A DNA stretch of 64,000 nucleotides from a bacterium (GTDB lineage: Bacteria > Pseudomonadota > Alphaproteobacteria > Sphingomonadales > Sphingomonadaceae): contig JAVBXL010000020.1 of the NCBI GenBank assembly GCA_030824575.1, forward strand, positions 28,431 through 92,430, read 5' to 3'. The stretch's first letter is position 1, and every line of letters begins with the position of its first letter. Under the pieces are notes generated by a model, which saw only the letters and a program-made list of their open reading frames with translations, had not been told where the DNA came from and did no database searches. This document shows, piece by piece, positions 45,004-54,605 of the stretch. The translations under genes were made by a program, and so were the position numbers.

Positions 45004-45738
45004 TCAGCTGCCCAGGCCGTTCATCGCCGCGAACGGATCGTCGGTCGCATCCTCGTTCCAGCGATATTCGGCGCGATACGCGACCCAATGGGCCATGTCC
45101 TTGCCATAGAGTTTCGCGATCAGGGCCAGCGCCATGTCGGTCCCGGCCGAAATGCCGGAGGAGGAGATATATTTCCCATCCTCCACCCAACGCGCCTGCG
45201 GCACCCAGACGACCTTGGCGCCCTGCCCCGTGGCCCATTTCCAGGCCATCTTGTTGCTCGTGGCTTTTACCCCGTCGATCAGGCCGGTCTTGGCCAGCAG
45301 CCCCGATCCGGTACAGATGGTGGCCACCTGCGCCGTGGCCTGCGCGATATCCTTGATCGCGGCCATGAAGGCGGGGTTATTCACCTCCCGCCGCGTACCC
45401 ATGCCGCCGGGAATCATCAGGATGTCGAGCTTGGGCGCATCGGCAAAGCCGAAATCGGCGATCGTGGCCTGGCCTGCGCCGCTCTTAACCGGCCCGGCTT
45501 TCTGCGCGATCATCACGATCTCGATCCGGTCTTTCAGCATCCCGAACATTTCCAGCGGACCGAAAACGTCCAGCAGTTCGAAGCCGTCGAACACTACCAT
45601 GCCCAGGATTTTCTTCGGCCCGCTGGGCGGGACGGGCGGTTGCAGGGATAGCTGCGCGTCCGCCGCGCTGGACATAGTCAGCGTGGACAGGGTGGCGGCG
45701 GCAATCAGCAGGTCGCGGCGAGACGTATCGGTGGTCAT
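45004..45738 (-). CDS. Tat-exported DJ-1/PfpI family protein
   Basis: 244-residue DJ-1/PfpI protein related to isonitrile hydratase and glutamine-amidotransferase-like transcription factors. It has a twin-arginine leader (TSRRDLLIAAATLSTLTMSS, cleavage near ADAQ), unusual for this mostly cytosolic fold. The nucleophile elbow is ATICTGSGLLAKTG, with the Glu/Asp partner in MVVFDGFELLDVFGPLEMF. Start chosen at 45738 after AAGGGA. The 3' end nearly touches the helicase stop. Substrate unknown. Confidence 0.85.
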   Translation of the reverse strand: MTTDTSRRDLLIAAATLSTLTMSSAADAQLSLQPPVPPSGPKKILGMVVFDGFELLDVFGPLEMFGMLKDRIEIVMIAQKAGPVKSGAGQATIADFGFADAPKLDILMIPGGMGTRREVNNPAFMAAIKDIAQATAQVATICTGSGLLAKTGLIDGVKATSNKMAWKWATGQGAKVVWVPQARWVEDGKYISSSGISAGTDMALALIAKLYGKDMAHWVAYRAEYRWNEDATDDPFAAMNGLGS

Positions 45739-45778
45739 CTTAATTCCCTTCATAGGGGCAGGCGAACTGGGATAACGA

Positions 45779-46291
45779 TCAGGGTGCCTCTTCCCGCATG
45801 GCGTCCCGCTCGCCGCCACAGCCTTTTAACGTCCCTTCCCCAAACGCCACCTGCACCCGGTCGGACCAGATCGCATCGCTCATCCCGTCGCTGCACGGCC
45901 CCGGCGTCAGGATCATGGCGAAACCGTCGGCCTGATAGCGCACGGCCTTGTCGTCCCCGTCAGCGCGCACGGCAAAGCGTAGCGGCGCCTGGTCCGGCCG
46001 CTCCAGCGTGGCCGTCGATCTCCGGATGGTCACTGCCCAGAACGGTTCGGTGCCGATCGCGCGATAATCGGGGGGCGCTGGGCGCGGTGGAGGTGTTTCA
46101 CGTGAAACCAAAGGCTTGGGCGGCATCGCGGGCGGCGGAACGGCCGCTACCGCTGCGTTCCCGGTGCTGATCGTATCGACCGGCGGGGCGATCGCGGTCG
46201 TCGGCGTAGGCTGCGTCTGATTCGCTTCCGTTTCCCCCTCCCCGCACCCATAGAGCAGGGCGACGGGGATAAGCAGGCGCGCCGCTTTCAT
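45779..46291 (-). CDS. COG3650-like lipoprotein carrying a parS site
   Basis: 170-residue envelope protein with a lipobox-like VALLYGCGEG (Cys about 16), a Pro/Thr/Ala-rich linker (about 25-75) and a C-terminal domain containing YRAIGTEPFWAVTIRRSTAT, the COG3650 signature, ending with LTPGPCSDGMSD and a second Cys in LKGCGGERD. A disulfide between the two cysteines is plausible. The codons of PLVSRETPPP contain the near-perfect parS at 46094. The start overlaps the tag stop by four bases. Confidence 0.82.
   Translation of the reverse strand: MKAARLLIPVALLYGCGEGETEANQTQPTPTTAIAPPVDTISTGNAAVAAVPPPAMPPKPLVSRETPPPRPAPPDYRAIGTEPFWAVTIRRSTATLERPDQAPLRFAVRADGDDKAVRYQADGFAMILTPGPCSDGMSDAIWSDRVQVAFGEGTLKGCGGERDAMREEAP
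46094..46109. promoter_or_regulatory. parS-like site 5, distal
   Basis: TGTTTCACGTGAAACC matches TGTTNCACGTGNAACA except at the last base and retains the perfect 14-bp core. It is 22-24 kb from sites 3 and 4, inside the COG3650 lipoprotein gene, where it encodes VSRET. Confidence 0.85.
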
Positions 46292-46848
46292 GGCCGCAGC
46301 GCGTCACGGCGGAAGCAGGCGGCGGCGTGGTCGTTGACCAGGCCGGTCGCCTGCATCCAGGCATAGGCGATGGTCGGGCCGACGAATTTGAAACCGCGCG
46401 CCTTCAAATCCTTCGAAACGGCGACCGACAGCGGCGTCTGCGCCGGAAAGGTCACCCCGTCGCCCTGCACCGGCACGCCGTCGACGAAGGACCAGGCATA
46501 GGTAGCGAAATCCTCACCCGAATCGCGCATCGCGCAGAAGATACGTGCGCCCGCGATGGTCGCGACGATCTTCGCCCGCGCCCGGACGATGCCCGGATTG
46601 TCCATCAGCCGATCGATATCACTATCGGTAAAAGCCGCCACCTTGTCGGGATCGAACCCGGCAAAAGCGGCGCGGAACGTCTCGCGCTTGCGCAATATGG
46701 TGATCCAGGACAGGCCCGCCTGGAACCCCTCCAGCATCAACATTTCCCAGAGCATCCGCGAATCGCGCTCCGGCACGCCCCATTCGTCGTCATGATAGGC
46801 GCAATAGAACGGGTCCGTGCCGCACCAGCCGCACCGGACCCGCTCCAT
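46288..46848 (-). CDS. tag: DNA-3-methyladenine glycosylase I
   Basis: Base-excision repair enzyme that removes 3-methyladenine. 186 residues, standard for Tag. The zinc-type N-terminus (RCGWCGTDPFYCAYHDDEWG) and C-terminal His/Cys (LVNDHAAACFRR) supply the HhH-Tag zinc ligands. MLEGFQAGLSWITILRKRE is the family's core helix pair with the base-recognition Glu. It is three bases from the gyrB stop and overlaps the COG3650 gene, so it probably rides on the gyrB transcript. Confidence 0.95.
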   Translation of the reverse strand: MERVRCGWCGTDPFYCAYHDDEWGVPERDSRMLWEMLMLEGFQAGLSWITILRKRETFRAAFAGFDPDKVAAFTDSDIDRLMDNPGIVRARAKIVATIAGARIFCAMRDSGEDFATYAWSFVDGVPVQGDGVTFPAQTPLSVAVSKDLKARGFKFVGPTIAYAWMQATGLVNDHAAACFRRDALRP

Positions 46849-46851
46849 GCC

Positions 46852-49398
<2,547 letters not shown>

Positions 49399-49454
49399 CT
49401 AAAGCAAAACATGGCGGCTTCCGCTTGGGTCCGCCGGGGTCTATCACGGCTTTC

Positions 49455-49949
49455 ATGCGCATCGTCCCTCTCCTCCTGCTGCCCTTGCTGTTGCCGCTTG
49501 GTGCGTGCTCGAAAAGCAACGACGTCTATGAGGAATTGCCCAACAGTTCGCTCGCCGGTGCCCCCCGCGCGGAGGTGCCCGAAACCCGCATGGACGCGCC
49601 GGTCGCGCGCCAGGTGACGATCGGCGAGGATGGCCCGCGGATGGATGCCTGCGGTGGGCTGGGGCGGGTGACGCGCAGCGGGACAGGCGGTCTTCCTGTA
49701 CTCGCCGCGCCCTTTAACGACGCGAAGACATTGGGGCCGCTTTACGATGGGCAGCGCGTCTATATCTGCGCCCGCACCCTCGACCAAAAATGGCTGGGCG
49801 TAGTGGTGCTGCCTGTACCAGCGACGGGCGAAGCGCCGCCGGCGGCCGATTGCGGCGTCGCGTCCCCCGTGGAACGCAAGCAACCCTATGCCGGCCCCTG
49901 CGCCAGCGGCTGGGTCGCCAGCGCCCATGTCCAGCTGATCGCGGGTTAA
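49455..49949 (+). CDS. SH3-like domain lipoprotein
   Basis: 164-residue predicted lipoprotein: leader MRIVPLLLLPLLLPLGACSK with lipobox LGAC (Cys18), a polar linker, then a bacterial-SH3-like domain (about 75-164) with GGLPVLAAPFNDAKTLGPLY, GQRVYICARTLDQKWLGVVV and GWVASAHVQLI. Four cysteines in the mature part may form disulfides. It stands alone and is divergent from gyrB. The stop overlaps the DUF1993 stop by four bases. The ligand is unknown. Confidence 0.78.
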   Translation: MRIVPLLLLPLLLPLGACSKSNDVYEELPNSSLAGAPRAEVPETRMDAPVARQVTIGEDGPRMDACGGLGRVTRSGTGGLPVLAAPFNDAKTLGPLYDGQRVYICARTLDQKWLGVVVLPVPATGEAPPAADCGVASPVERKQPYAGPCASGWVASAHVQLIAG

Positions 49950-50452
49950 ACCCCGCCCAGAAAATCCATCTTGCCCACCGGCACGCCCGCCTGGCGCAGC
50001 AACGCATAGGCCGTCGTCAGGTGGAAATAGAAATTGGGCAGGGAAAAGGTCAGCACATGGCTGCGGCCGGTGAAGGGAATTTCGCCGCCGGGTATTTTGA
50101 GCACCACGGTCGCATCTTCGCGCCCGTCGATCGTCTCGCGCGGCACCGCTTCCAGCAGGGCGATCGTCTTGGCGATGCGCGCCTGCAACTGCGCGAACGT
50201 CTGTTCATCGTCCGGCATCGCCACCGGTTCCAACTCGCCCAGTCGCGTAACCGTCCCCTTGGCGGTGTCGCAGGCGAACTGCACCTGCGCCGTCAGCGGC
50301 TTCATGTCGGCGATCAACTGCGCGCCGGTCAGCGTCGCCGGGTCGATCCCCTGTTCGGCGGCATAGGCGGCACCCTTGTCGAGCAGGCCCGACAACGCGG
50401 TCAGCCCACGGACGAACATCGGTACGGTCAGGTCGTATAATGCGGTCGCCAT
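49946..50452 (-). CDS. DUF1993 family protein
   Basis: 168-residue all-helical protein of the DUF1993 family, related in fold to DinB-like four-helix bundles. It begins MATALYDLTVPMFVRGLTAL and contains AQVQFACDTAKGTVTRLGEL and FSLPNFYFHLTTAYALLRQAGVPVG with a metal-type His. No signal peptide. Function is not established; family members occur beside varied metabolic genes. It starts 15 bases after the NHL protein stop, so the two are probably co-transcribed. It converges on the SH3-like gene. Confidence 0.88.
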   Translation of the reverse strand: MATALYDLTVPMFVRGLTALSGLLDKGAAYAAEQGIDPATLTGAQLIADMKPLTAQVQFACDTAKGTVTRLGELEPVAMPDDEQTFAQLQARIAKTIALLEAVPRETIDGREDATVVLKIPGGEIPFTGRSHVLTFSLPNFYFHLTTAYALLRQAGVPVGKMDFLGGV

Positions 50453-50466
50453 GAGGCGTCCCCCTC

Positions 50467-51663
50467 TCATTGGATGCCGGTGAACACCAGCTTCTGTACG
50501 CGCCGGCCGGTATTGACCTCGGTTGCATAGATATTGCCGTCGCTGTCGGTATCAATGCTGTGCAGCCAGGTAAATTGCCCCGCCTGCCGCCCAACCCGGC
50601 CGATCGCGCCCAGCACCTCATGCGTCTTGCGCAGCAATATCCAGATGCGCCCGTTCATCATGTCCGCGACATAAAGATAGGTCTGGTCGGGATCGGGCGA
50701 GAAGGCGATGTCCGTCACCGTATGCGTGCCGCCCGTTTCCGGCGCGATCGCCAGGTCGCGTATGAAGGTCAGGCCACCATCCTTCTCCCGCTTGAACAGT
50801 TGCGCGCGGTTGTTGTTGCGGTCGCAGACATAGACATGGCCGTCCCGCGTCGGCACCACGCAATGGACGATGTCGGCGAAGGTCTGGGCCTGGGGATTGG
50901 CGATTTTGCTGGGGTCGACGGCGTGGCTCTGGTCGAACGCCCCTTGCCGTGTGGGCGCGATCGGCGGCCGGGCATAGGCGCCCCAGCGACCCTTATAGGC
51001 GTTGGTCTTCGCGTCGAAGCCGATCACCCGGCGGTTCACATAGCCATCGGACACCAGCACCATGCCATCGCTATGATTGACGTCGGACGGATTGCCCAGC
51101 TGGTCGGTCGCGTCATTACCGCCGGTCTTGTCGCGCTGGCCGAAGCGGCGGATATACTGGCCTTCGGGGCTGTAATTCATGACGACATGGTCGCCCTTGC
51201 CATTGCCGCCGAACCAGACGGTGCCGGCCTTGTCGACGAAGACGCCGTGCAGACTGGCGGGCCATTGGTTGACGCCATCGACCGTGGGCGCGCTCGCGGT
51301 TCCGCCCCAGCCACCGATATAGCGGCCATCCTTCGCGAAGCGCACCACCGGCGGCGCAGGCTTGCAACAGGCGGCGATCGGCGGGCTTTGCGCCAAGCCA
51401 GTATCGGTGTTGGTCAAGCTATGGGGCCGGTGGACGACCCAGACCGAATCGTCCGGTCCCACCGCCACGCCGCTCACCTGCCCCAGCAGCAGGTCGTCGG
51501 GCATGGCGGGCCAGGCGGCATCCACCTTGAACCGCGGCATTTTCGTGCCGACGGGCGCGACCTGTTCGAAGGCCAGCGGCGCGAGGGCCGATTCGGGCGC
51601 GGGTTGCGACGGGACTGCAGCGGTCAACGGCAGGAGCAGGGCGACGGCGAGGAAGGGGCGCAT
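50467..51663 (-). CDS. Exported NHL-repeat protein (amidating-lyase-like)
   Basis: 398-residue secreted beta-propeller with a signal peptide (about 1-16) and NHL-type blades: GVAVGPDDSVWVVHRP, LHGVFVDKAGTVWFGGNG, GMVLVSDGYVNRRVIGFDAK, DGHVYVCDRNNNRAQLFKRE and LHSIDTDSDGNIYATEVNTG. The pattern resembles peptidyl-alpha-hydroxyglycine alpha-amidating lyase and similar bacterial propellers; enzymatic activity is not shown by sequence. An AACCKPAPP stretch with adjacent cysteines is unusual. It precedes the DUF1993 gene by 15 bases. Confidence 0.85.
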   Translation of the reverse strand: MRPFLAVALLLPLTAAVPSQPAPESALAPLAFEQVAPVGTKMPRFKVDAAWPAMPDDLLLGQVSGVAVGPDDSVWVVHRPHSLTNTDTGLAQSPPIAACCKPAPPVVRFAKDGRYIGGWGGTASAPTVDGVNQWPASLHGVFVDKAGTVWFGGNGKGDHVVMNYSPEGQYIRRFGQRDKTGGNDATDQLGNPSDVNHSDGMVLVSDGYVNRRVIGFDAKTNAYKGRWGAYARPPIAPTRQGAFDQSHAVDPSKIANPQAQTFADIVHCVVPTRDGHVYVCDRNNNRAQLFKREKDGGLTFIRDLAIAPETGGTHTVTDIAFSPDPDQTYLYVADMMNGRIWILLRKTHEVLGAIGRVGRQAGQFTWLHSIDTDSDGNIYATEVNTGRRVQKLVFTGIQ

Positions 51664-51803
51664 GGGGGAATGCTCCTTGATCGGGGGAGAAAGGCGCGGC
51701 GGATCATGCCTGTCTGCCTGGCTCGGTCAATGACTATGCGCCTTATTTTCAACGGAAAAAGGACCGGCCGATGCTTGGCGCATCGACCAGTCAGGGGCCT
51801 CTG

Positions 51804-52403
51804 TTACGCTTGCGCCGGGCGCTCCACCTCGGCGATGCGGAAAAAGGGCAGCGCATGGTGGACGATCCAGCCGATCGTCGCGGCATAGAGGATGGTGCCC
51901 ACGCCCACCGTGCCGCCCAGCAGCCAGCCGATCGCCAGCACGCCGATCTCGATTCCCGTCCGCACCCATTTGACCGGCCAGCCGGTCCGGCGGCACAGGC
52001 CCGTCATCAAACCGTCGCGTGGCCCCGGCCCCATCCCCGCGCCGATATAGGCGCCGCCCGCGATACCGTTCAGGATGATCCCCGCGCCCAGCCAGGCCGC
52101 GCGCACCCACAGGCCTTCGGGCGTCGGCAGCAGTATCAGCGACAGGTCCACCGCGGTCCCTATCACCAGGATATTCGCGATCGTGCCGATCCCCGGCCGT
52201 TGCCGAAGCGGCCACCACAGCAGCAGCACGAGCGCGCGGATCAGGTTGACGGTCATGCCGAAGCTGAGGCCCATTTTGGGGGCAAGCCCCTGATGCAGCA
52301 CATCCCAGGGGTCGAGCCCCAGATTGGCGCGCAGCATCAGCGCCATGGAAAATCCGTAGAGGCCAAGTCCCCAGAAGAGCTGAAATATGCGCCGTTGTGT
52401 CAT
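51804..52403 (-). CDS. YczE-like membrane protein
   Basis: 199-residue integral membrane protein with five or six helices of the YczE/YitT-related group. It begins MTQRRIFQLFWGLGLYGFSM and carries ANLGLDPWDVLHQGLAPKMG and IGAGMGPGPRDGLMTGLCRR, two repeats of the glycine/proline motif that mark this family. In several bacteria yczE is divergent from, and controlled by, a MocR-type regulator, which is the arrangement here. Transport substrate unknown. Confidence 0.87.
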   Translation of the reverse strand: MTQRRIFQLFWGLGLYGFSMALMLRANLGLDPWDVLHQGLAPKMGLSFGMTVNLIRALVLLLWWPLRQRPGIGTIANILVIGTAVDLSLILLPTPEGLWVRAAWLGAGIILNGIAGGAYIGAGMGPGPRDGLMTGLCRRTGWPVKWVRTGIEIGVLAIGWLLGGTVGVGTILYAATIGWIVHHALPFFRIAEVERPAQA

Positions 52404-52422
52404 GCGATGCTAATTCGGCGCA

Positions 52423-52447
52423 ACTGGCCTTTTCAAAAAGGACCAGT
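52423..52447. promoter_or_regulatory. Candidate MocR operator between yczE-like and mocR genes
   Basis: 25-bp imperfect palindrome with ends ACTGGCC and GGACCAGT around a TTTTCAAAAA centre, located 20 bases from the yczE-like start and 46 from the regulator start. A further GGCCTTGATCC follows at about 52460. Placement in the 89-base divergent promoter fits autoregulation. Confidence 0.6.
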
Positions 52448-52492
52448 CTGGCGTAAATGGCCTTGATCCATGGTCAGATTGGAATGTGCCCC

Positions 52493-53956
52493 ATGTCCAC
52501 TTCGCTTCTTCGTCCCCCGTCCCTGCTCCGCCTGCTCGGTGCCTGGCGCGCGCAGGACAGCGCCGAACCGGCCTATCGCCAACTGGCGCAGGCGCTGCGG
52601 ATGCTAGTGCTGGACGGGCGGGTGGGCCTCAACGTCAGGCTCCCCGGCGAACGCGAACTGGCAGCAGCGCTGGGCTTGTCCCGCACGACCGTCGCCGCCG
52701 CCTTCGACCGGTTGCGTGACGAGGGCTATCTGGAGAGCCGCCAGGGGTCGGGCAGCGTCACCCGCATCCCGCCGGGCCGGACCGAAACGACGCCGGGGGC
52801 GATCGACGCGACGACCGGCGGCAATCTGCTCAACTGGACCCATGCCGCCCTGCCCGCGGCGCCCGGCGTCGCGCGCGCCTATACCCATGCGGTGGAGGCG
52901 CTGCCCGCCTATCTGGGTGACCTCGGCTATGATCCGCTTGGCATCATGGTGCTGCGCCGCGCGATCGCCGCCCATTATGAGCGGCGCGGATGCCCGACCA
53001 GTCCCGACCAGATCATGGTCACCAACGGCGCGCAGCAGGGCTTTTCGCTGCTGCTCCAATGGCTGGCCGGACCGGGCGACCGGGTTGTGGTTGACCACCC
53101 GACCTATCATAACGCGATCCAGGCGTTGCAGCGCGCCCATGTCGTGCCGGTGCCGGTCGGCCTGCCGGCGCAGGGTTGGGACGTCGACGCCATGGAGGCG
53201 GCCTTCCGGCAGACCAGCCCGCGTTTCGCCTATGTCATTGCCGATTTCCACAACCCCACCGGTCGCAGCATGGACCCCGCCACCCGCCGCGCGCTGGTCG
53301 CCGCCGCGATGCGCAGCCACACGCCGCTGGTGGTGGACGAAACGATGGTCGCGATGGGCCTTGATTTCGCGCCGCCGCCGCCCGTGGCGATGCACGACCC
53401 CTCGGGACGGCAGGTCATCACGTTGGGGTCGGCCAGCAAGATTTTCTGGGGCGGGCTGCGCGTCGGCTGGATTCGCGCCGATGTTCAGACGGTGGCGGCG
53501 CTCGGCCGCCTGCGCACGACGATGGACATGGCCAGCCCGGTGGTCGAACAGATCGCGGTCGCCCAGTTGATCGACGCCGATGTCGGCCTGGGCGAGCGCG
53601 CCGGCCAATTGCGCGGGCGGCGCGACCATCTGCTGGGCCTGATCGCGGATCGCCTGCCCCATTGGCGGGTGGAATCGCCCGCGGGCGGCCTGTCGCTCTG
53701 GGCCGAACTGCCTCGTGCGGAGGCGACCGCGCTAGCCGCGCTCGCGGAAAGCCTGGGCGTCCGCATCGCCGCCGGCCCGCGCTTCGGCGTCAGCGGCGCG
53801 TTCGAACGCTTCCTGCGCCTGCCCTTCACCCTGCCCGAAGAGCAACTCGACATCGGCATCGAGCGGCTGGTCGAGGCCGACGCCCGGCTTCACGCCCGTA
53901 TGCCCAAGGGCCGCGATTCGCTGGCCATGGCGCTGGATGCGGACCGGCTCATATAG
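52493..53956 (+). CDS. MocR/PdxR-type GntR regulator with aminotransferase domain
   Basis: 487-residue chimeric regulator. An N-terminal GntR winged helix (about 20-85; QLAQALRMLVLDGRVG, GLSRTTVAAAFDRLRDEGYL) is linked to a fold-type I aminotransferase domain with MVTNGAQQGFSLLLQWLAGP, IADFHNPTGRSMD and the PLP lysine in GSASKIFWGGLRVGW. Such proteins sense PLP or an amino-acid-PLP adduct. It probably controls the divergent yczE-like gene through the palindrome at 52423. Start at 52493; a longer form from 52457 is possible. Confidence 0.93.
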   Translation: MSTSLLRPPSLLRLLGAWRAQDSAEPAYRQLAQALRMLVLDGRVGLNVRLPGERELAAALGLSRTTVAAAFDRLRDEGYLESRQGSGSVTRIPPGRTETTPGAIDATTGGNLLNWTHAALPAAPGVARAYTHAVEALPAYLGDLGYDPLGIMVLRRAIAAHYERRGCPTSPDQIMVTNGAQQGFSLLLQWLAGPGDRVVVDHPTYHNAIQALQRAHVVPVPVGLPAQGWDVDAMEAAFRQTSPRFAYVIADFHNPTGRSMDPATRRALVAAAMRSHTPLVVDETMVAMGLDFAPPPPVAMHDPSGRQVITLGSASKIFWGGLRVGWIRADVQTVAALGRLRTTMDMASPVVEQIAVAQLIDADVGLGERAGQLRGRRDHLLGLIADRLPHWRVESPAGGLSLWAELPRAEATALAALAESLGVRIAAGPRFGVSGAFERFLRLPFTLPEEQLDIGIERLVEADARLHARMPKGRDSLAMALDADRLI

Positions 53957-53970
53957 CTAACGGAGAAATG

Positions 53971-54004
53971 AAAAGGCCGCGCGGATCGCTCCACACGGCC
54001 TTTT
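53971..54004. terminator. Bidirectional terminator between mocR-type gene and ppa
   Basis: AAAAGGCCG / CGGCCTTTT, a perfect 9-bp stem with a 16-base loop that carries A and T tracts within the stem ends. Lies between the two convergent stops and can serve both genes. Confidence 0.8.
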
Positions 54005-54026
54005 CAACTCTCGAAAGAAACCGGCC

Positions 54027-54569
54027 TTACGCCATCTTCTTGCTCGCTTGATAGCGCGCGATCGCTTCCAGCGTGATCTGCTTGGCGTCGTCCGCCCCGC
54101 CCCAGGTGCCGATGCGGACCCACTTGGTCTTTTCCAGATCCTTATAGTGGGTGAAGAAATGCTCGATCTGCTCCATCACGATGCCGGGCAGGTCGTCCTT
54201 CTCGCTGATGTCGGCGTAATAAGGGAAGGTCTTGTTGTCGGGCACGCAGACCAGTTTCTCGTCGCCGCCCGCTTCGTCTTCCAGGTTCAGCACCGCGATC
54301 GGGCGCGCGCGCACGACGGAGCCGGGAACGAAGGGCGACCGTGCGATGACCAGCGCGTCCAGCGGATCGCCATCGGGCGACAGCGTGTGCGGCACAAAGC
54401 CATAGTTCGCAGGATAGCGCATCGGCGTGTGCAAAATGCGGTCCACGAACAGCGCGCCGCTGGCCTTGTCGAATTCATATTTCACCGGCTCGCCGCCGAC
54501 CGGCACTTCGATGATGACGTTCAGGCTGTTGGGCGGATCGTCGCCGACCGGGATCAGTTCGATATTCAT
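54027..54569 (-). CDS. ppa: Inorganic pyrophosphatase
   Basis: Family I soluble pyrophosphatase, 180 residues, which removes pyrophosphate made by biosynthesis. It starts MNIELIPVGDDPPNSLNVII and has KYEFDKASGALFVDRIL, MRYPANYGFVPHTL and the metal-binding DGDPLDALVI, together with DEKLVCVP and FPYYADI. All catalytic Asp positions of the family appear intact. It is a single gene, probably transcribed alone, with the M61 peptidase gene 36 bases upstream ending before its promoter. Confidence 0.97.
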   Translation of the reverse strand: MNIELIPVGDDPPNSLNVIIEVPVGGEPVKYEFDKASGALFVDRILHTPMRYPANYGFVPHTLSPDGDPLDALVIARSPFVPGSVVRARPIAVLNLEDEAGGDEKLVCVPDNKTFPYYADISEKDDLPGIVMEQIEHFFTHYKDLEKTKWVRIGTWGGADDAKQITLEAIARYQASKKMA

Positions 54570-54605
54570 GGAAACGCCTTTTGCTACACGTTACGCTACG
54601 GGTGA

